Origin: Gnetum montanum
Taxonomy: Eukaryota > Streptophyta > Gnetopsida > Gnetales > Gnetaceae
Length of the DNA stretch: 64,000 nt
Reading direction: 5' to 3'
Assembly (NCBI GenBank): GCA_015680685.1
Contig: MNCI01003059.1
Location: 123,043 to 187,042, forward strand
Shown here: positions 33,181 to 44,544 of the stretch, one piece after another
Layout: each line of letters begins with the position of its first letter
Numbering within the stretch: the stretch's first letter is position 1
Translations under genes and position numbers: made by a program
Notes under the pieces: model-generated
Told to the model about the DNA's origin: nothing
Databases searched by the model: none
What the model saw: only the letters and a program-made list of their open reading frames with translations

Positions 33181-36100
33181 ATGGCTGCCTACAGAAAGCT
33201 GTTGAGAAATCTTTTCGCAGACTTATCGTTTCACAGGAAAAGCGTCGGGGCCGGAAACAGAGCGCAGCAACAGTATCAGCATCATCATCAGCAATGGCGA
33301 GGAAGGTCTGTGGTGATGTCGCAGGCGGCGCTGGACGCGGCGGCAGAGAGAAGGAGGAGAAAGAGGAAACTCAGAATCGATCCGCCGCTGAGTGCTTTGC
33401 AGCGAAACAGAGAATATGCGAGACAAAATGCCGAACGCAACAAGAAGTTGCCGGAGCCCATAAATGTTCTCGTCGGCGACAGGCTCAGCTTGCATAACAA
33501 AATTCAGGTTCTTAACCGCGCCGGAAAGCTCAATGAGTCCATGCAGATGGCGCGAGAGGCCTTTTTTTCTCGTGTTCGGCCCACCGTGTTCACCTGTAAT
33601 TCCATCATGGGGTTTCTGCATCGCGCCGGCCATTATGATAAGGTCATTGAGTTCTTCGATTTCGTCAGGCAGGTCGGAGTTGTTCCCAACGTTGTTTCTT
33701 ACAATATCGTCCTCGGTAGCCTCTGCGAGCGCCTTGACTTGGAGAGGTAGAAAGCGATATTTTTCTTTGTTAAAGGTTTTAATTTCGAAGAGTTTTGACG
33801 CTTTTAGGCCGTTTTCTTTAGCACGCAGGGGAGGATTGTGATGTTGCGTTTTGTTGGCATTTCCTTTGAAATTTATTGATTTTCTAAGTTGGTTTCTGAT
33901 CTCGAAATCGATGTTTAGGACTCTGGAACACGAAATGTTCCCGGAGCTACGGCTTTACTGCTGTAATTCTAGACAATGTGTCTGAGTGTTTACTTACAAA
34001 ATAGAAATCAATAAACAAAAGGTATTTGGTGTTGCTACATATGGTTGGAAGTGTTCGATGAAATGCTTCAGCATAAGAGGAATTCATTTAGCTTTCAGGA
34101 GGATTTCAGTTTCGGCAAATACCAAACTATGATACGTGTTTAAATGAAGTACTTACCTGATCCAAACTTGTATGATGCATTTTTGAAAAAGTTATTTTTC
34201 AACATACCTGAATAGTACACTTGTAGTCTTCCCAAAACGTAAACCGACCGAACATGCCAGATGGATTGGACTTCAATGCAAATGATTGCAGAACATTTTG
34301 CTTTCTCAGTATTAGCGTTGGTTAACATTTTACTTAATTTGGGAAGCTGCTGAGAAACTCTGGGGTGAATGGCATGTTTCTATATTTTGAAATTTCAAAC
34401 TGAATTTTTACATTGAGACTACTCCAGTTTCAGAATTCCTTTTACGGATTTTTTGTCTAGTGGAATCAAACCTGTGAACTATTGTGTCCTTAATTCAGCA
34501 TTGCTCACTGGAATCAAACCTTTTACCTGGTTTTTCCATGTCAAATCCGTTAGCTTCAGGAATTGTTTTGTCCATAGCTCAGCATTACCCACTGGAATCG
34601 AACCCGTGATTTTTTTTTGTCCATATCTCAGTGTTGTCCACTGGAATCAAACCTGAGGCCTGTTTTTATCCATAACTCTGCATTGGCTACTAGAATCAAA
34701 CATGTGACTTGGTTTTTCTATCCTAAGACTGTTAGCTTAGACTCTTACCCCTAAGATAATACCTCATTGTAGTTCTTCATACCTTAAACAATGGCTGATT
34801 TCACTTTTTCTTAGGGCTCAATTGTAGACAAGTTTTCCTGTCCGCTTTACACACACTATTTATAAATTTTTAAACAATTATAGCATCCTCAAAGCAACGG
34901 TCTGTTTCCAAAGCATTAGTTTCTGTAAAAGAATGGAGAAATGCTTGCTTTTTGTTGCCATTCCTTCTGTCAGCCTTACACACACTATTATAAATTTGCA
35001 AACAATTATTGCATCCTCAAAGCAATGGTCTGTCCCCAGAGAATTAATTTCTCCAAAAGAGTGGAGAAATGATTGCTTTTTGTGCCATTCCTTTTGTCAG
35101 CATTTATTGTTGGTTTTCTGTGACAATTTGCATGCTGTAACACATTCAGTTGTCTTTGAGCAGGGCCTTCGGTATGTTGGATATGATTGCTCAGGCTGAA
35201 ATGAATCCCAGTCACGTAACTTTTAGCCACTTGATGAAAGCACACTTTAAGCTTAAGAATTATGAAGATGTCATGAAGCTTTTTAGGCAAATGCTTGAAA
35301 AATGCTACGGTGCGGATCCTCCTACATACGCTGCTACCATCGAGGGTTTTGTTAACGGAGGTGCTATTGATCAAGCAGAGGAGCTCTACTTAGAGATGCG
35401 ACGCAGGGGTTCACTATTCAGTGAACCTGTATTTTGTAATCTGATACGTGGATTTTTTGCTGCTGGAGAAGAGCAGAAGGCATTGGATGTGTTTGAATTT
35501 ATTCCTGAGAAGGTACCTAGAACAACAATGTCCTATAATGCTGTCATGAATGGCTATTGCAGGGCCGGCCGAACACAGGAGGCACTTGCTTTTTTTGAAA
35601 AGCTCAAAGAGAGTGACTTACAACCCAATGCTGGATCTTATGCTGCCATTATGAGCGGTCATCTTGTTCAAGGACAACTGGAGGAAGCACAGAGGTTCTT
35701 TAGGTCAATTACTGATAAGGGTTGCCCTTTGGAAGCTGTTGCATATAATGTTCTCTTGGAAACATACTTCAGCAGAGGAATGTTTGAGCAAGCTGAGCAA
35801 CTTCTGGATGAAATGGTGAATCAGCAACATGAGGCTGATTCAACTACTTATACGTTATTTATAAATGATTACACCAAGCAAGATAAAGGGGACAGTGCCT
35901 TTGAACTGTTTAAGAGGATGCTTGATGCTGGCTTTAAGCCAGACGTTGCTATCTGGAACCGATGGTTTGGTATATTATGTGATGCTGGAAGAAATGATGA
36001 ATCTCTGCAGCTATTTAGACAAATGTGGGAAGGACAGCAGTGTTTGGATCTTACAACGTACAAAATATTGGCAGAAGGATTTAGCAGGGAAGGAAGACTT

Positions 36101-36310
36101 GATGAGGTCAAGAATGTTTTCCAAGAAGTTGTAGCAGTAGGGAGGCCTAAGCTGGGTGATGAGCTTAGTTCTGCGATCAATGCTTATATCGTAGAACCTT
36201 TTACAAAGATAACACAGACAGCAACTGCAGAACCTAGTTTATTAACTGCACAAAATCGGAATCCTGGAAACCAAAATGAAGAGAAATCAATTAGAGAAGC
36301 TACTATGTAG
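33181..36310 (+). CDS. P-class pentatricopeptide-repeat protein (two exons)
   Basis: Exon 1 is 33181..33746 and exon 2 is 35164..36310; joined they encode 570 residues. The donor AG|GTAGAA and acceptor GAGCAG|GG restore the frame inside one PPR motif (LDLER then AFGML). The Arg-rich start with few acidic residues (MAAYRKLLRNLF) looks like a mitochondrial transit peptide. A Gln/His stretch and a basic block (RRRRKRKLRIDPPL) follow. About 12 tandem motifs of roughly 35 residues then run to near residue 540, e.g. PNVVSYNIVLGSLCERLD and PRTTMSYNAVMNGYCRAGRTQEA. No E, DYW or SMR domain is present. P-class proteins bind organellar RNA for stability, splicing or translation. The basic block and RPTVFTCN resemble Arabidopsis GRP23/EMB1796-type proteins from memory, so no symbol is given. 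Confidence 0.9.
34440..34777 (-). repeat. SINE-derived array with the B-box segment amplified five times
   Basis: On - it begins with an A-box-like head (GAGGTATTATCTTAGGGGTAAGAGTC). Five successive B-box units GGTTYGATTCYAGT follow, at about 34692, 34643, 34594, 34510 and 34462. Spacing is near 49 bases except one 84-base step that contains an extra A-box-like remnant. The unit at 34594 has a perfect B box, GGTTCGATTCC. Each unit ends AATGCTGAGYTATGGACAAAA. It is the subtype also seen at 5020..5107. Confidence 0.75.
34848..35060 (+). repeat. Two copies of an intronic segment
   Basis: The segment running from the CACACACTATT motif through CATCCTCAAAGCAAYGGTCTGT to AGTGGAGAAATG-like sequence occurs at about 34848..34945 and 34975..35072 with small differences. 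Confidence 0.7.
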
Positions 36311-37326
36311 AGAGAGTTATTCATAAACATTCATTGTGGTTATGGAATGAGACATTTTCCTTATTCTTTTTGTAAAATGAAGAGCTGTGCATTGTTTTTT
36401 TCTTCTTCTAAATCCTGTTCCCTCTACAGAGCTACGTATAAGTTGCTAACGTCTGCTTGCAGACTTATGTTGCCTTGATGGGTAGTTTGGCTGGACGTTT
36501 TTCAGTTAGCTTATCTTGCAAAAGCTGGTGTTGGAAACGAAGCATCCAATATTTCGTCAATTGATTTGATGATAAATCATTGTACGACTGGTTCTTGCAA
36601 ACTATGAATTTTGAGTTTTTTATTTTATTATTTTTTTCTTGAGGATTTTCACCACCTACAAACGTTTCGCGTTGCATTGCTTGCAAAGGTTGTTTCAGGA
36701 TTCTTGAAGTTGCGGACAGGTAATGCTATGGCTATTTCTAACGTTGATACTCTTAAAGTTTGTTGTTGAAGTAGGGCAAATCCTTTGATTATTATTGCAA
36801 TGTGTTTTTGTTGTCAATCATCTTACCATTGTACACTTGGTTTAAGCATTGTACATCTTTATTCCATGTGATAGGCCTTGTCTTAATGACATGTCATTCC
36901 AATTGCTTTTTCAATTGTTCTAACATTGGCGGTAGTGGGATGGTGGGATAAATTATATCGTTTCACTGAGGAAAAAAAACTAATTGCTGTGGTAAAGCAC
37001 TTTAAGTTACAAAATGAAAATTCTGATTGACTTCAAACTTGTACCTGATATCATTTTCTCTCTTGTTCCTTTTTAATAGTTTGCTTTTTTCCCATAATTT
37101 TGAAATTAATATTTTTTCATGTTTTCTCCTTGTAAATTTCCCTGCTTTTGCCGACTGTGATAATTCACAACTTTTTAACGTCATGTCATGTAATGTCATA
37201 GGAGGCGGAGGTGGCAGCTTGTTTAAATTGCCTTGGCTTTTTTATTAATGGTAAATACTTTCCAATTGAGATATCTATCATAACTACACGATTACTACAC
37301 GATTACTGGGCTAGTGATCCCTAATA

Positions 37327-37515
37327 CAGAAAGTCTGCAACACCCCTCGAAACTGGTTGCTGAATTTTGAATCCGACCTTGATAGCAATTTAACTTAGAA
37401 ATTACATGAATTTTGGTACCCTAAGCAGAAAGTCTGCAACACCCCCTCGAAACTGGTTTTTGAATCTGACCCTGATAACAATTTAAGTTAGAAATTACAT
37501 GACTTTTCCATATAA
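37327..37515 (+). repeat. Two tandem 99-base units
   Basis: CAGAAAGTCTGCAACACCCC starts at 37327 and again at 37426; both copies continue through GAAACTGGTT to TTAGAAATTACATGA. Confidence 0.9.
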
Positions 37516-38259
37516 TTTTAACCTAGAAAATTGTGAGTGATAACTTACCAGGATTATGGGTTCAATTCTTTTCCATGAATTTATTTTATCTATTGATTTT
37601 TTTTTTCACATTGATTTCTTTTTCACAAAGTTCATTTATCATAATCATCAGTCAAGCCTTGTTCCAACAAAATGGGGTACCTCCATTATGAAGAGCAAAA
37701 TATTTTATTTATTTGAAGTTTCTTTTTATCATCTTTAATTGTTTTTTCCTTGTGTTTTTTTTTTTCCACAAACCTAACTGCTGCAAAATTTTTGTTCTTG
37801 TTGCTATAATTTGTTTTATCTATGGATTTTCTTTTCAAAAACCTTATTGCTACCTATTTGGATTTTTCTTCAGCAACAAAGGATCTTCAAATTTTTTTCC
37901 ATTACTATGAAATAATTTTACATGTTCATTGTTTTTTTTTTTAATTTTGTCCTACTGATTTTCTTTTTAAAAGCTTAGTTGCAGATTTCAAAATTTTTTA
38001 AGATTGGAGTTTTTTTAGAAACAAATGCTCTATTATTGCAAATGCATATTTTTATGTTTTATTAAGCATTGTATGCTTTCAAAATAGGAGGTTCATCTTT
38101 GTTTTTAAATAACTAGTTAAATGATTGGGAGCAAAGATAGTTATAAATGGGCAGCCAATAATGATGTGGCAAAGCAAGGGTCAATGGAAATTGGACCTTG
38201 GATAAATTGTTGTTGCTATGTATTACTTGTAGTTACTTAATGTTCAAGTCTATGAACTA

Positions 38260-38310
38260 CGAAAGAGAGTTCACTAGACGCAACGAAAGAGAGTTCACTA
38301 GACGCAACTA
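38260..38310 (+). repeat. Short tandem duplication
   Basis: The 24-base unit CGAAAGAGAGTTCACTAGACGCAA occurs twice in direct succession. Confidence 0.85.
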
Positions 38311-38419
38311 GGCTACTTGGTAGAACTTAGTAGTCTATGACGAGTTAGATTTCTATCAAGACTAAAAAAGTTGATTCTTCTAATGTTGTTATCAAAATTT
38401 AGAAATTATAATAGACAAG

Positions 38420-38713
38420 AAGTTGGCATATGATTTTTTAATTAGAAAGTGCCTAGAGATATTATTTGGTGGGCCTTGCAAAGGAAAAACATCCCTAATA
38501 AATATATTAAAGTGGTTCAAGACATGTATAAAGGAGTCACCACTAAAATTGAATAACATCTAATTTTTTATTCATAGTAAGTTTACATTATGGATGAAAT
38601 AACAAAGGAAATACAAGATAAAATCCTTTGGTGTATGCTATTTGCAGATGATATTGTGTTGGTAAATACAACTTGATAAAATATTGCTTCTAAAATGGAG
38701 AAGTAGAAATATG
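38420..38713 (+). pseudogene. RTE-type LINE reverse transcriptase, 5' half of an interrupted copy
   Basis: VPRDIIWWALQRKNIPNKYI and VVQDMYKGVTTKIE are typical of the RTE-clade palm region. After an internal deletion that removes the usual HQGSALSPYLF block comes MDEITKEIQDKILWCMLFAD, followed by DIVLVN, including the catalytic FADD (38645..38656). Stops are present. The frame runs into CTTTC at 38714..38718 and stops at an inserted LTR element; it resumes at 47398. Confidence 0.85.
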
Positions 38714-38718
38714 CTTTC

Positions 38719-39601
38719 TAATAAGTGGTTGAGGTACCGGTATGCCCAACCATACGAATCACAAAGCATTCACGCACGATTCGGTTGAATTTTGTGGGCT
38801 CTATAGTTTTCGATACACTAGTCTTCTAGGAAGTGAACCTTTCCCTAAAGGTCATTCGTTGTCTTCCCAATTACACTCGTGATGCACATGGTATAGTTAA
38901 GTGTAATCAAGGCATATGATTTTTATTGTTTTGTGTTTTATGTTCTTTGGTGCTTAAAGTAGAGAGATGAAATAATTTAATAAATAATTTAGTTTAACTA
39001 ATTAACTATTCTCTAACTAGTCCTAATATAAGTAGCCAATCCCACTTTCCGTACACATCATGAACCCACGTATCCATTGATGGGTTACCAAGTGCTACGC
39101 TACTAGGTGCACCAAGCAATAATGTTGCTGGGATTACCAAGCGAATACGTGTTTACGCTCGAAGCAGTCATACTTATGTATTTAACCTATTTAGCTTATC
39201 TTACTTAGTCACTTAATTATTTTAATTACTGAAAAACATTGAACAAATAACTGAAAACATTAAATGCAAGAATAAAACATTTAAACTATCTAGAATGTTG
39301 CAAGGTTTATCAAGAAACTTGTCTTTATTGTCGTACACACTGGTGTGGTTTAAGAACAATAGTGCTTGAATAAAGATCTGTATACTCAATGACTCTTGCT
39401 GTGGGCTCTCAGGAAAATATTCTAACTTTCAAATGAACAAACTGTAGGTGCTCTGCTGCTACTATGACTTGAATTTTCATAAACATGACTGGGAACTTGT
39501 ATTTATAGTTTTTGCTATAGTACTGCGTCAATAGGGCCTTGTAGATGTAGTAAACACTATGTTGATGCAACCATGTTGACACGACACTTTGATGTTCATC
39601 A
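38719..39601 (-). repeat. 3' LTR of the Athila-like element
   Basis: 883 bases. It shares GAGGTACC, CCATACGAATC and CACGCACGATYCGGT with the LTRs at 19063 and 40786, so it is a diverged member of the same group. An antisense TATA (ATTTATAG, 39501..39508) is present. Its right portion matches 46878..47392. Confidence 0.88.
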
Positions 39602-39612
39602 TACCCCCATGA
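39602..39612 (-). other. Polypurine tract of the Athila-like element
   Basis: On - it reads TCATGGGGGTA directly before the 3' LTR start TGATGAAC. The nearby CTTGAGGACAAG (39632..39643 on -) is a motif often seen just before the 3' LTR in plant gypsy elements. Confidence 0.6.
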
Positions 39613-39754
39613 CTGAATAAAAACTTGTCCTCAAGTTTTCTTACAAAATTGGAAAGGTATGAGATTATTGACTAACTCTTAACAAAACAAACTAACTTGA
39701 CAAAATTAAGTGCCCATGTGTACAAATCAACAAATTACAAAAAAATGGTGGTGT

Positions 39755-40785
39755 TTATGAGACAAAATTAAACATCATTACATGACTACACAAAAATTGG
39801 ATAGCACATCCTCTAGTGGCATGAAGGTGGTGGAGAAGATCAAATAGTCCCAAGCGGTGGAGGCTCTTGAGGTTATGAAGGACCTTCACCGGCTTTAGGC
39901 ACTTACAGTAGTTGAGGTAGTTGTTGCTGTCTTGCTGTGGTTGCAACCTTCGATGAAAGGTAAAAGGCATATAGTAATGTCTTCATCTTCTTCTACTTGC
40001 TACAGGGATCATTCACAGTCCACGCGGCATCACCAATGTGGGCTAAAATGGGGATGTCCCACAGATAGGGCATTATTGGGAACATCTCCTTCATGTTGAC
40101 AAACCAGGCGCAAACTATTTGCGTTCGATATTAAATGCCCTAATTGCATTCTGCAGCTCCTGGTAGTCGTTCATTCTCTTGGCCAGGTTCTCAATAGTTG
40201 ATCATTAATTAGTGAATCGTGCCTTGAGAACTTCAAGTTCAACATTTTCCATCGCAAGCTTTTGCTTGGTGTTTTTGTGATGCTTGAATAGGACCTCGTA
40301 CAACAAGTACGAGCTGGCCACTTATTTCTCTAGTTCTAACTATGGCCATCCAACAATTAACATGGCTAGATTTACATAACGGAGATTAGTGAGCTCCATA
40401 TATGCTATCATCTCCTCAATTTGAAGCTCCTTCATGCAAATTTCTACTTTGTTGTTGGTGTCTATCCCATCAATGATGGGTTGCCACACTTCTTTTCCCT
40501 GCTAGAGCTATTGGAGGGTTTCATTCATTTTCACCTTCGCTAATTGGATGTGTTTTTCATTTACTTTCTTTTGTAGACTGACTTATTCTCTGTAATGGTT
40601 CTTGACTCTCTTAAATTTGAGAGCCTTTGATTTCCAGGTGACTACCTTAATCGCAGTTTTCTGATGAAGCACACAGACCTTCTCCATGGAGAGATTTCTA
40701 TTTTCTACTACCAATCTCCTTAGTTCTGTGTTTGCTTTGGCTAGTTGCTTTTGTTGTTGATGGATGAAATATATTAGTTGTTGCT
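39755..40785 (-). pseudogene. Decayed coiled-coil ORF in the 3' region of the Athila-like element
   Basis: Read on -, an 85-codon stretch (IHQQQKQLAKANTELRRLVV, then NRNLSMEKV) is rich in Gln, Lys, Glu and Leu and looks like a coiled coil. Similar sequence (TIENLAKRMNDYQELQNAIR) continues to about 40130, broken by stops. Its upstream part lies beyond an inserted LTR, at 41646..41700. The position, between integrase and 3' LTR on the sense strand, is where Athila elements carry an extra env-like frame, but no membrane segment or other env feature was seen. Function unknown. Confidence 0.45.
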
Positions 40786-41645
40786 TGTTGATGAGCGGTG
40801 AGGTACCCCTACACTCAACCATACGAATACGAGCGTTCACGCACGATCCGGTCAAACTTCGCGAATAGGCTAGTTGTTGTATTTAGATAGTTACACGTTG
40901 ATCGCAGTTCGCTATCTTCCCACCTGAACTAGTATTGCTTTGTCACGTATGGTTTAGTCCAGAGTGAGGCGTATGATGTGATCCTAAACTAATGCTACTC
41001 CTAGAGACAATGGAAGACAATATTGATTAAACTAATGAGCAATAGGAAATGAGTCTAAGCTAGCCTAAGTGCGATGAGTATTCATTCCTTAATCATCCGT
41101 ACACATCTTGGACCTCGTGCATGACTACTACTGGGGTTACCAAGCGTAGATCCTAGGTACGCTGCTGGGTTGCCAAGTAGTCACACTTAAATGCTCATGA
41201 TTAAGTGGTACTCATTCCGCATTTAACAACAGGAATAGTAAATGATGATAAATAAATATTAACTAAGAAAGCAATAAATAACAATAACAATTAACAATTA
41301 AACTAGACAATTAAAACTAAGTGAATGCTGCAATGATAAAGTAATCTCGATCTTTATTTTTGGTCATGTGCGTGTCCAAGTACATCACACTTGAATAAAG
41401 GTTTCGTACAATTACAAGCATCACACTGTGGGCATGCACTGGGAAAATAATCTAACCCCTACGGAAACAAACTAAAAGAGTCTAGCCACAAATGACAAAA
41501 GGATGCCTAAATGAGGTGGAGGGCCCTCTTATTTATAGGCCGGGATAGGTGGCTGCGTAAACGAGGCCCCATCGACGCGGCTGCGTATACGCGGCCCTGT
41601 TGACGCATCAACTTAATGACACTTCATCACTTGTGCTCATCAACA
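40786..41645 (-). mobile_element. LTR copy nested in the Athila-like element
   Basis: Termini form an 11-base inverted repeat, TGTTGATGAGC and GCTCATCAACA. The left part matches the LTR at 19063..19717 closely; an antisense TATA (ATTTATAG) is at 41531..41538. Between the TATA and the right end lie palindromic units GGCTGCGTATACGCGG and variants. No internal region is present, so it is a solo LTR. Flanks TTGCT and TTCTG are not a clean target duplication. Confidence 0.82.
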
Positions 41646-41703
41646 TTCTGCAGGCGATGTTTCTCTACAGTCAATTGCATGTTCTCTGCAATTGTTTTTT
41701 TTT

Positions 41704-41745
41704 TGTTTTTTATTTTATTTTATTTTATTTTATTTAAAAAACATT
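41704..41745. repeat. T-run and (ATTTT)n microsatellite
   Basis: A pentanucleotide run follows a poly-T tract. Confidence 0.9.
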
Positions 41746-43300
41746 TTTAATGAACAAAATATGTAAAGGAGCACATGGTGTGATGTAGAAGATGGGTGTA
41801 TGAAGGATTCTAATTGCAAGAATGTTTACAGATAAGGTACTTAATGAACTCAACTAAGAGATATGTAAGTGGATCCTCCCCATAGTAGTTACATGCCTTG
41901 TTTTCCCTTGCATAACCTCAACCTAAGGAGTCTGTTGGCCCCATAGGTGAATAGTGGTCAATGGAAGTTAACCTAGAAGATTCTACCAAAGAATTCAAAT
42001 ACGTTAGACCAAGACATGGCATCAAGAATATGGACACTGATAGTGAGGTGAATTATGGTCAACATAGATGGATGATGGAGAAGGTGGAATGGAATTCCAA
42101 ATTGAGGTCATAAAAAGTCCCTTGTGAAGTTTATGTTTAAAATGACTTGAGAATATCCATCCTTAGTCCAGACCAAAACCAACATCTTTTAGTGACTTTG
42201 CATCACCACTCTAAGATTGATCCACCCCCTTGAGACATAAGAGTGCACCTATAGAACAGGCACCATTTCATAAATAGAGAAAAGAGAAGTAGGAAGTGAG
42301 AGAGGGCCTTAGTTAGAGGGGACCTTCAAGCATGGGTAACATGTCTTTCTAGTCCCATAACTAGTGCTTGTAGCCCATTTATTTGTCTAAGGGGTGTGCT
42401 TTGAATTCCCATCATGTTTTTTTTTATTTTTTTATCTTTTTTTCTTGGATGGGAACCACAGCATGCAAAGACTTTATTTGACTTCCTGTTATTTGACAAT
42501 ATGGAATGGTAAGAAGTCCATGGAAACACCCAAGCACCCAATACAAAGAGTATTGAATTCCTTTGAAATCACACCTTGTACAAACCTTTGAATCCTTCCT
42601 AATTCTAGAAACTACTAAGGTTACCAATTTATTAAAAGTTGATTTAATAAAAGAAACCTAAAACTCCCAAAACAAGGAAAATCATAGAGTTTGTGAATAA
42701 GTGGATGTCATGGACTCACTACTTGTTCCATGAAAAAGAAACATGATTGAGCCATGGGTACAAAAATTTAAAAATAGAAACCAGACATTAGCAAACAAAA
42801 CATTAAGCACAAACCATCATAAGTAACAGCTACAACAGCACAGTGTCCTATTGGCACAAAGCACTTTTTATTAGCAAAAACTTAAAAATCACACTTGAAC
42901 CAAACAAACTAAAATATATAAGAAAGTTTAAAAGATTCAAGAAAGATTTAAATGTACTAACGATGGTGTAAAACAAAAAAAAAAGGTATAAAATAGGAAA
43001 AATTTTGAAAATCAAAAAAGTGTGAAATAAATAAATTGTAAAATAAAAAATGTGGAAAACAAAAAATAGAAAAACTAAGGAGCCATATGGATGATTAGCA
43101 TAGATGGCCATCTCCCATTGAGTTGGAAGGAGGAGATCTGAAAAATTGAGTGTGGTTGTCCATTAGTTGAGGTATTTGTTGCATTGGCTTGCTTGGGCTC
43201 ATACAAAAGCTTCACTTGTTAGATGTTGACCTATTTCTTTTTATTTGGGCTCTCAAGTTTGTATATGATCATGGTTCGAGAAGAAAAAGGTTTTGTTAAT
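41746..43300. other. Non-coding 3' region of the Athila-like element
   Basis: Lies between the integrase end and the nested LTR. Frames are short and nothing was recognised. Confidence 0.5.
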
Positions 43301-43359
43301 TATATAAGGTCCCTTCCACAAAGTTTGAAACTTTGTTTCTAGGGCACATGTGTGGGGTT

Positions 43360-44457
43360 CTAGTAGAGAACCTTATCTCTCGGTTGAAATTTTACTTTCC
43401 AAATTCTTAAGTCATGTTGTTGCTTGTTGAATGCCTTGTGCATTTCATTCAAAGATAGGGCCACTAATTGGTTTTCATCTAGCACATTCAAGTTAATCAA
43501 TCTTTCTTTTTGTGTTAGGATTAGGTCAAGATTTAGTTCACAAGTTGTTAAGAGCATATGAAGCTCGGATTGAATTGTGAGCATTGGAAGTTTTCCATAT
43601 ACTAGCTCATAGGAAGAGTAGCCAATAGGGAGTTTCCATGTTGAGTGGTAGGCCCAAAGAACATTATTGACTTTTGTGCTCCAGTCTCTCCTGTATTTGC
43701 TTATGGTCCTTTTTAGGATCTCTATGATCTCCCTATTAGTTACCTCTGCTTAACCATTGGCTTGGGGGTGATAAGGTGTTGTTAATGTATGTTCAACCCT
43801 CAAGCATTGCATAGGTTTTTGAAAGGTGGCACTTGTAAACTGAGTTATATTATTATAAATGAGTGCACATGGCACCCCAAACCTATTTACAACATTTTTT
43901 TGTACAAATCTAGCAACAGTGGATGATGTACAGTTGGTGACAGCTACTACTTTTGGTCATTTGTTGCAATAGTCAACTACTACGATGATATATGCCTTTC
44001 CATTGCACATGGGTGTGATGGAACCCATGAAGTCCATGCCTCATATGTCAAAGGATTCTAGTAGTTGAATCCACTATTGAGGACCCTCCATTTGTGCGAT
44101 CATCCCACCATCTTGTTGACAATGTTCACAATGTCAAACAAACTAGTGGATGTCCTTAAAGATTGTAGGCCAATAGTATCCTACCATCAGGATTTTTATG
44201 ATCATGCATCTCTCTACATAATGGCCTCCATAAGGGCCTTTATGAGCATCTTTGAGAACATGTAATTGGTTCGTATCATGGACACACCAACAAACCAGGT
44301 CATCAATGCTCACCTTGTAAAGGTATCCGTTGATTTCTATGAAGTACATGGCTTGATGAAAAAACTGTTGTTTCTTCCTAAAGTCTAGATCTTGTGGCAT
44401 CTCTTGAGTGAGAAGGTAAGTGAGGAGGCCACTATGCCATTTTGTTTCTGCAAGCAT
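43360..44457 (-). pseudogene. Integrase of the Athila-like element, decayed
   Basis: Read on -, the zinc-binding N-terminus includes HKGPYGGHYVERC and HCEHCQQDGG. The catalytic core shows GMDFMGS (first Asp, about 44025..44040) and YNN where DNG is expected, so the second catalytic Asp is Asn. TPYHPQANG precedes the Glu of AEVTNREI (about 43745). The C-terminal part LWAYHSTWKLPIGYSSYELVYGK and FQPRDKVLY matches plant gypsy integrases. Several stops occur. Integrase inserts the DNA copy into the host chromosome; this copy cannot. Confidence 0.88.
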
Positions 44458-44544
44458 TTATTCATTTATTGCTCTTTTAAAGAGAAGTTCATCTAGAAAT
44501 TGATCAGAGAGCGGGTTCTCATCTTCTTTGTTATCCCATCTTAA

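Larger units (their letters stand above)
33747..35163 (+). other. Intron of the PPR gene
   Basis: 1417 bases with GT..AG ends and clearly more AT-rich than the exons. Most plant PPR genes lack introns, so one splitting a repeat motif is notable. It contains SINE-derived repeats at 34440..34777 and two copies of a segment containing ACACACTATT and ATTATAGCATCCTCAAAGCAA (near 34848..34925 and 34975..35060). Confidence 0.85.
36311..38419. other. Intergenic DNA downstream of the PPR gene
   Basis: No second gene was found. The PPR 3' leader must lie in the first few hundred bases but no canonical AATAAA stands out. T-rich tracts fill 37550..38000 and give open frames of Phe/Leu/Ile that look like noise. 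Confidence 0.5.

Noticed and set aside
33159-33841. Overlapping frames of 70 to 136 codons at PPR exon 1 on both strands
   Set aside because: Shadows of the GC-rich PPR exon, whose own frame carries recognisable repeats and joins exon 2 in frame.
34594-34606. Perfect tRNA B box (GGTTCGATTCC on -), suggesting a tRNA gene in the PPR intron
   Set aside because: No cloverleaf can be drawn; it is one unit of a SINE-derived tandem array with other mutated B boxes at regular spacing.
37556-37910. Phe/Leu-rich frames resembling membrane proteins
   Set aside because: They arise from T-rich tracts; no start context, no conserved motif and no codon bias.
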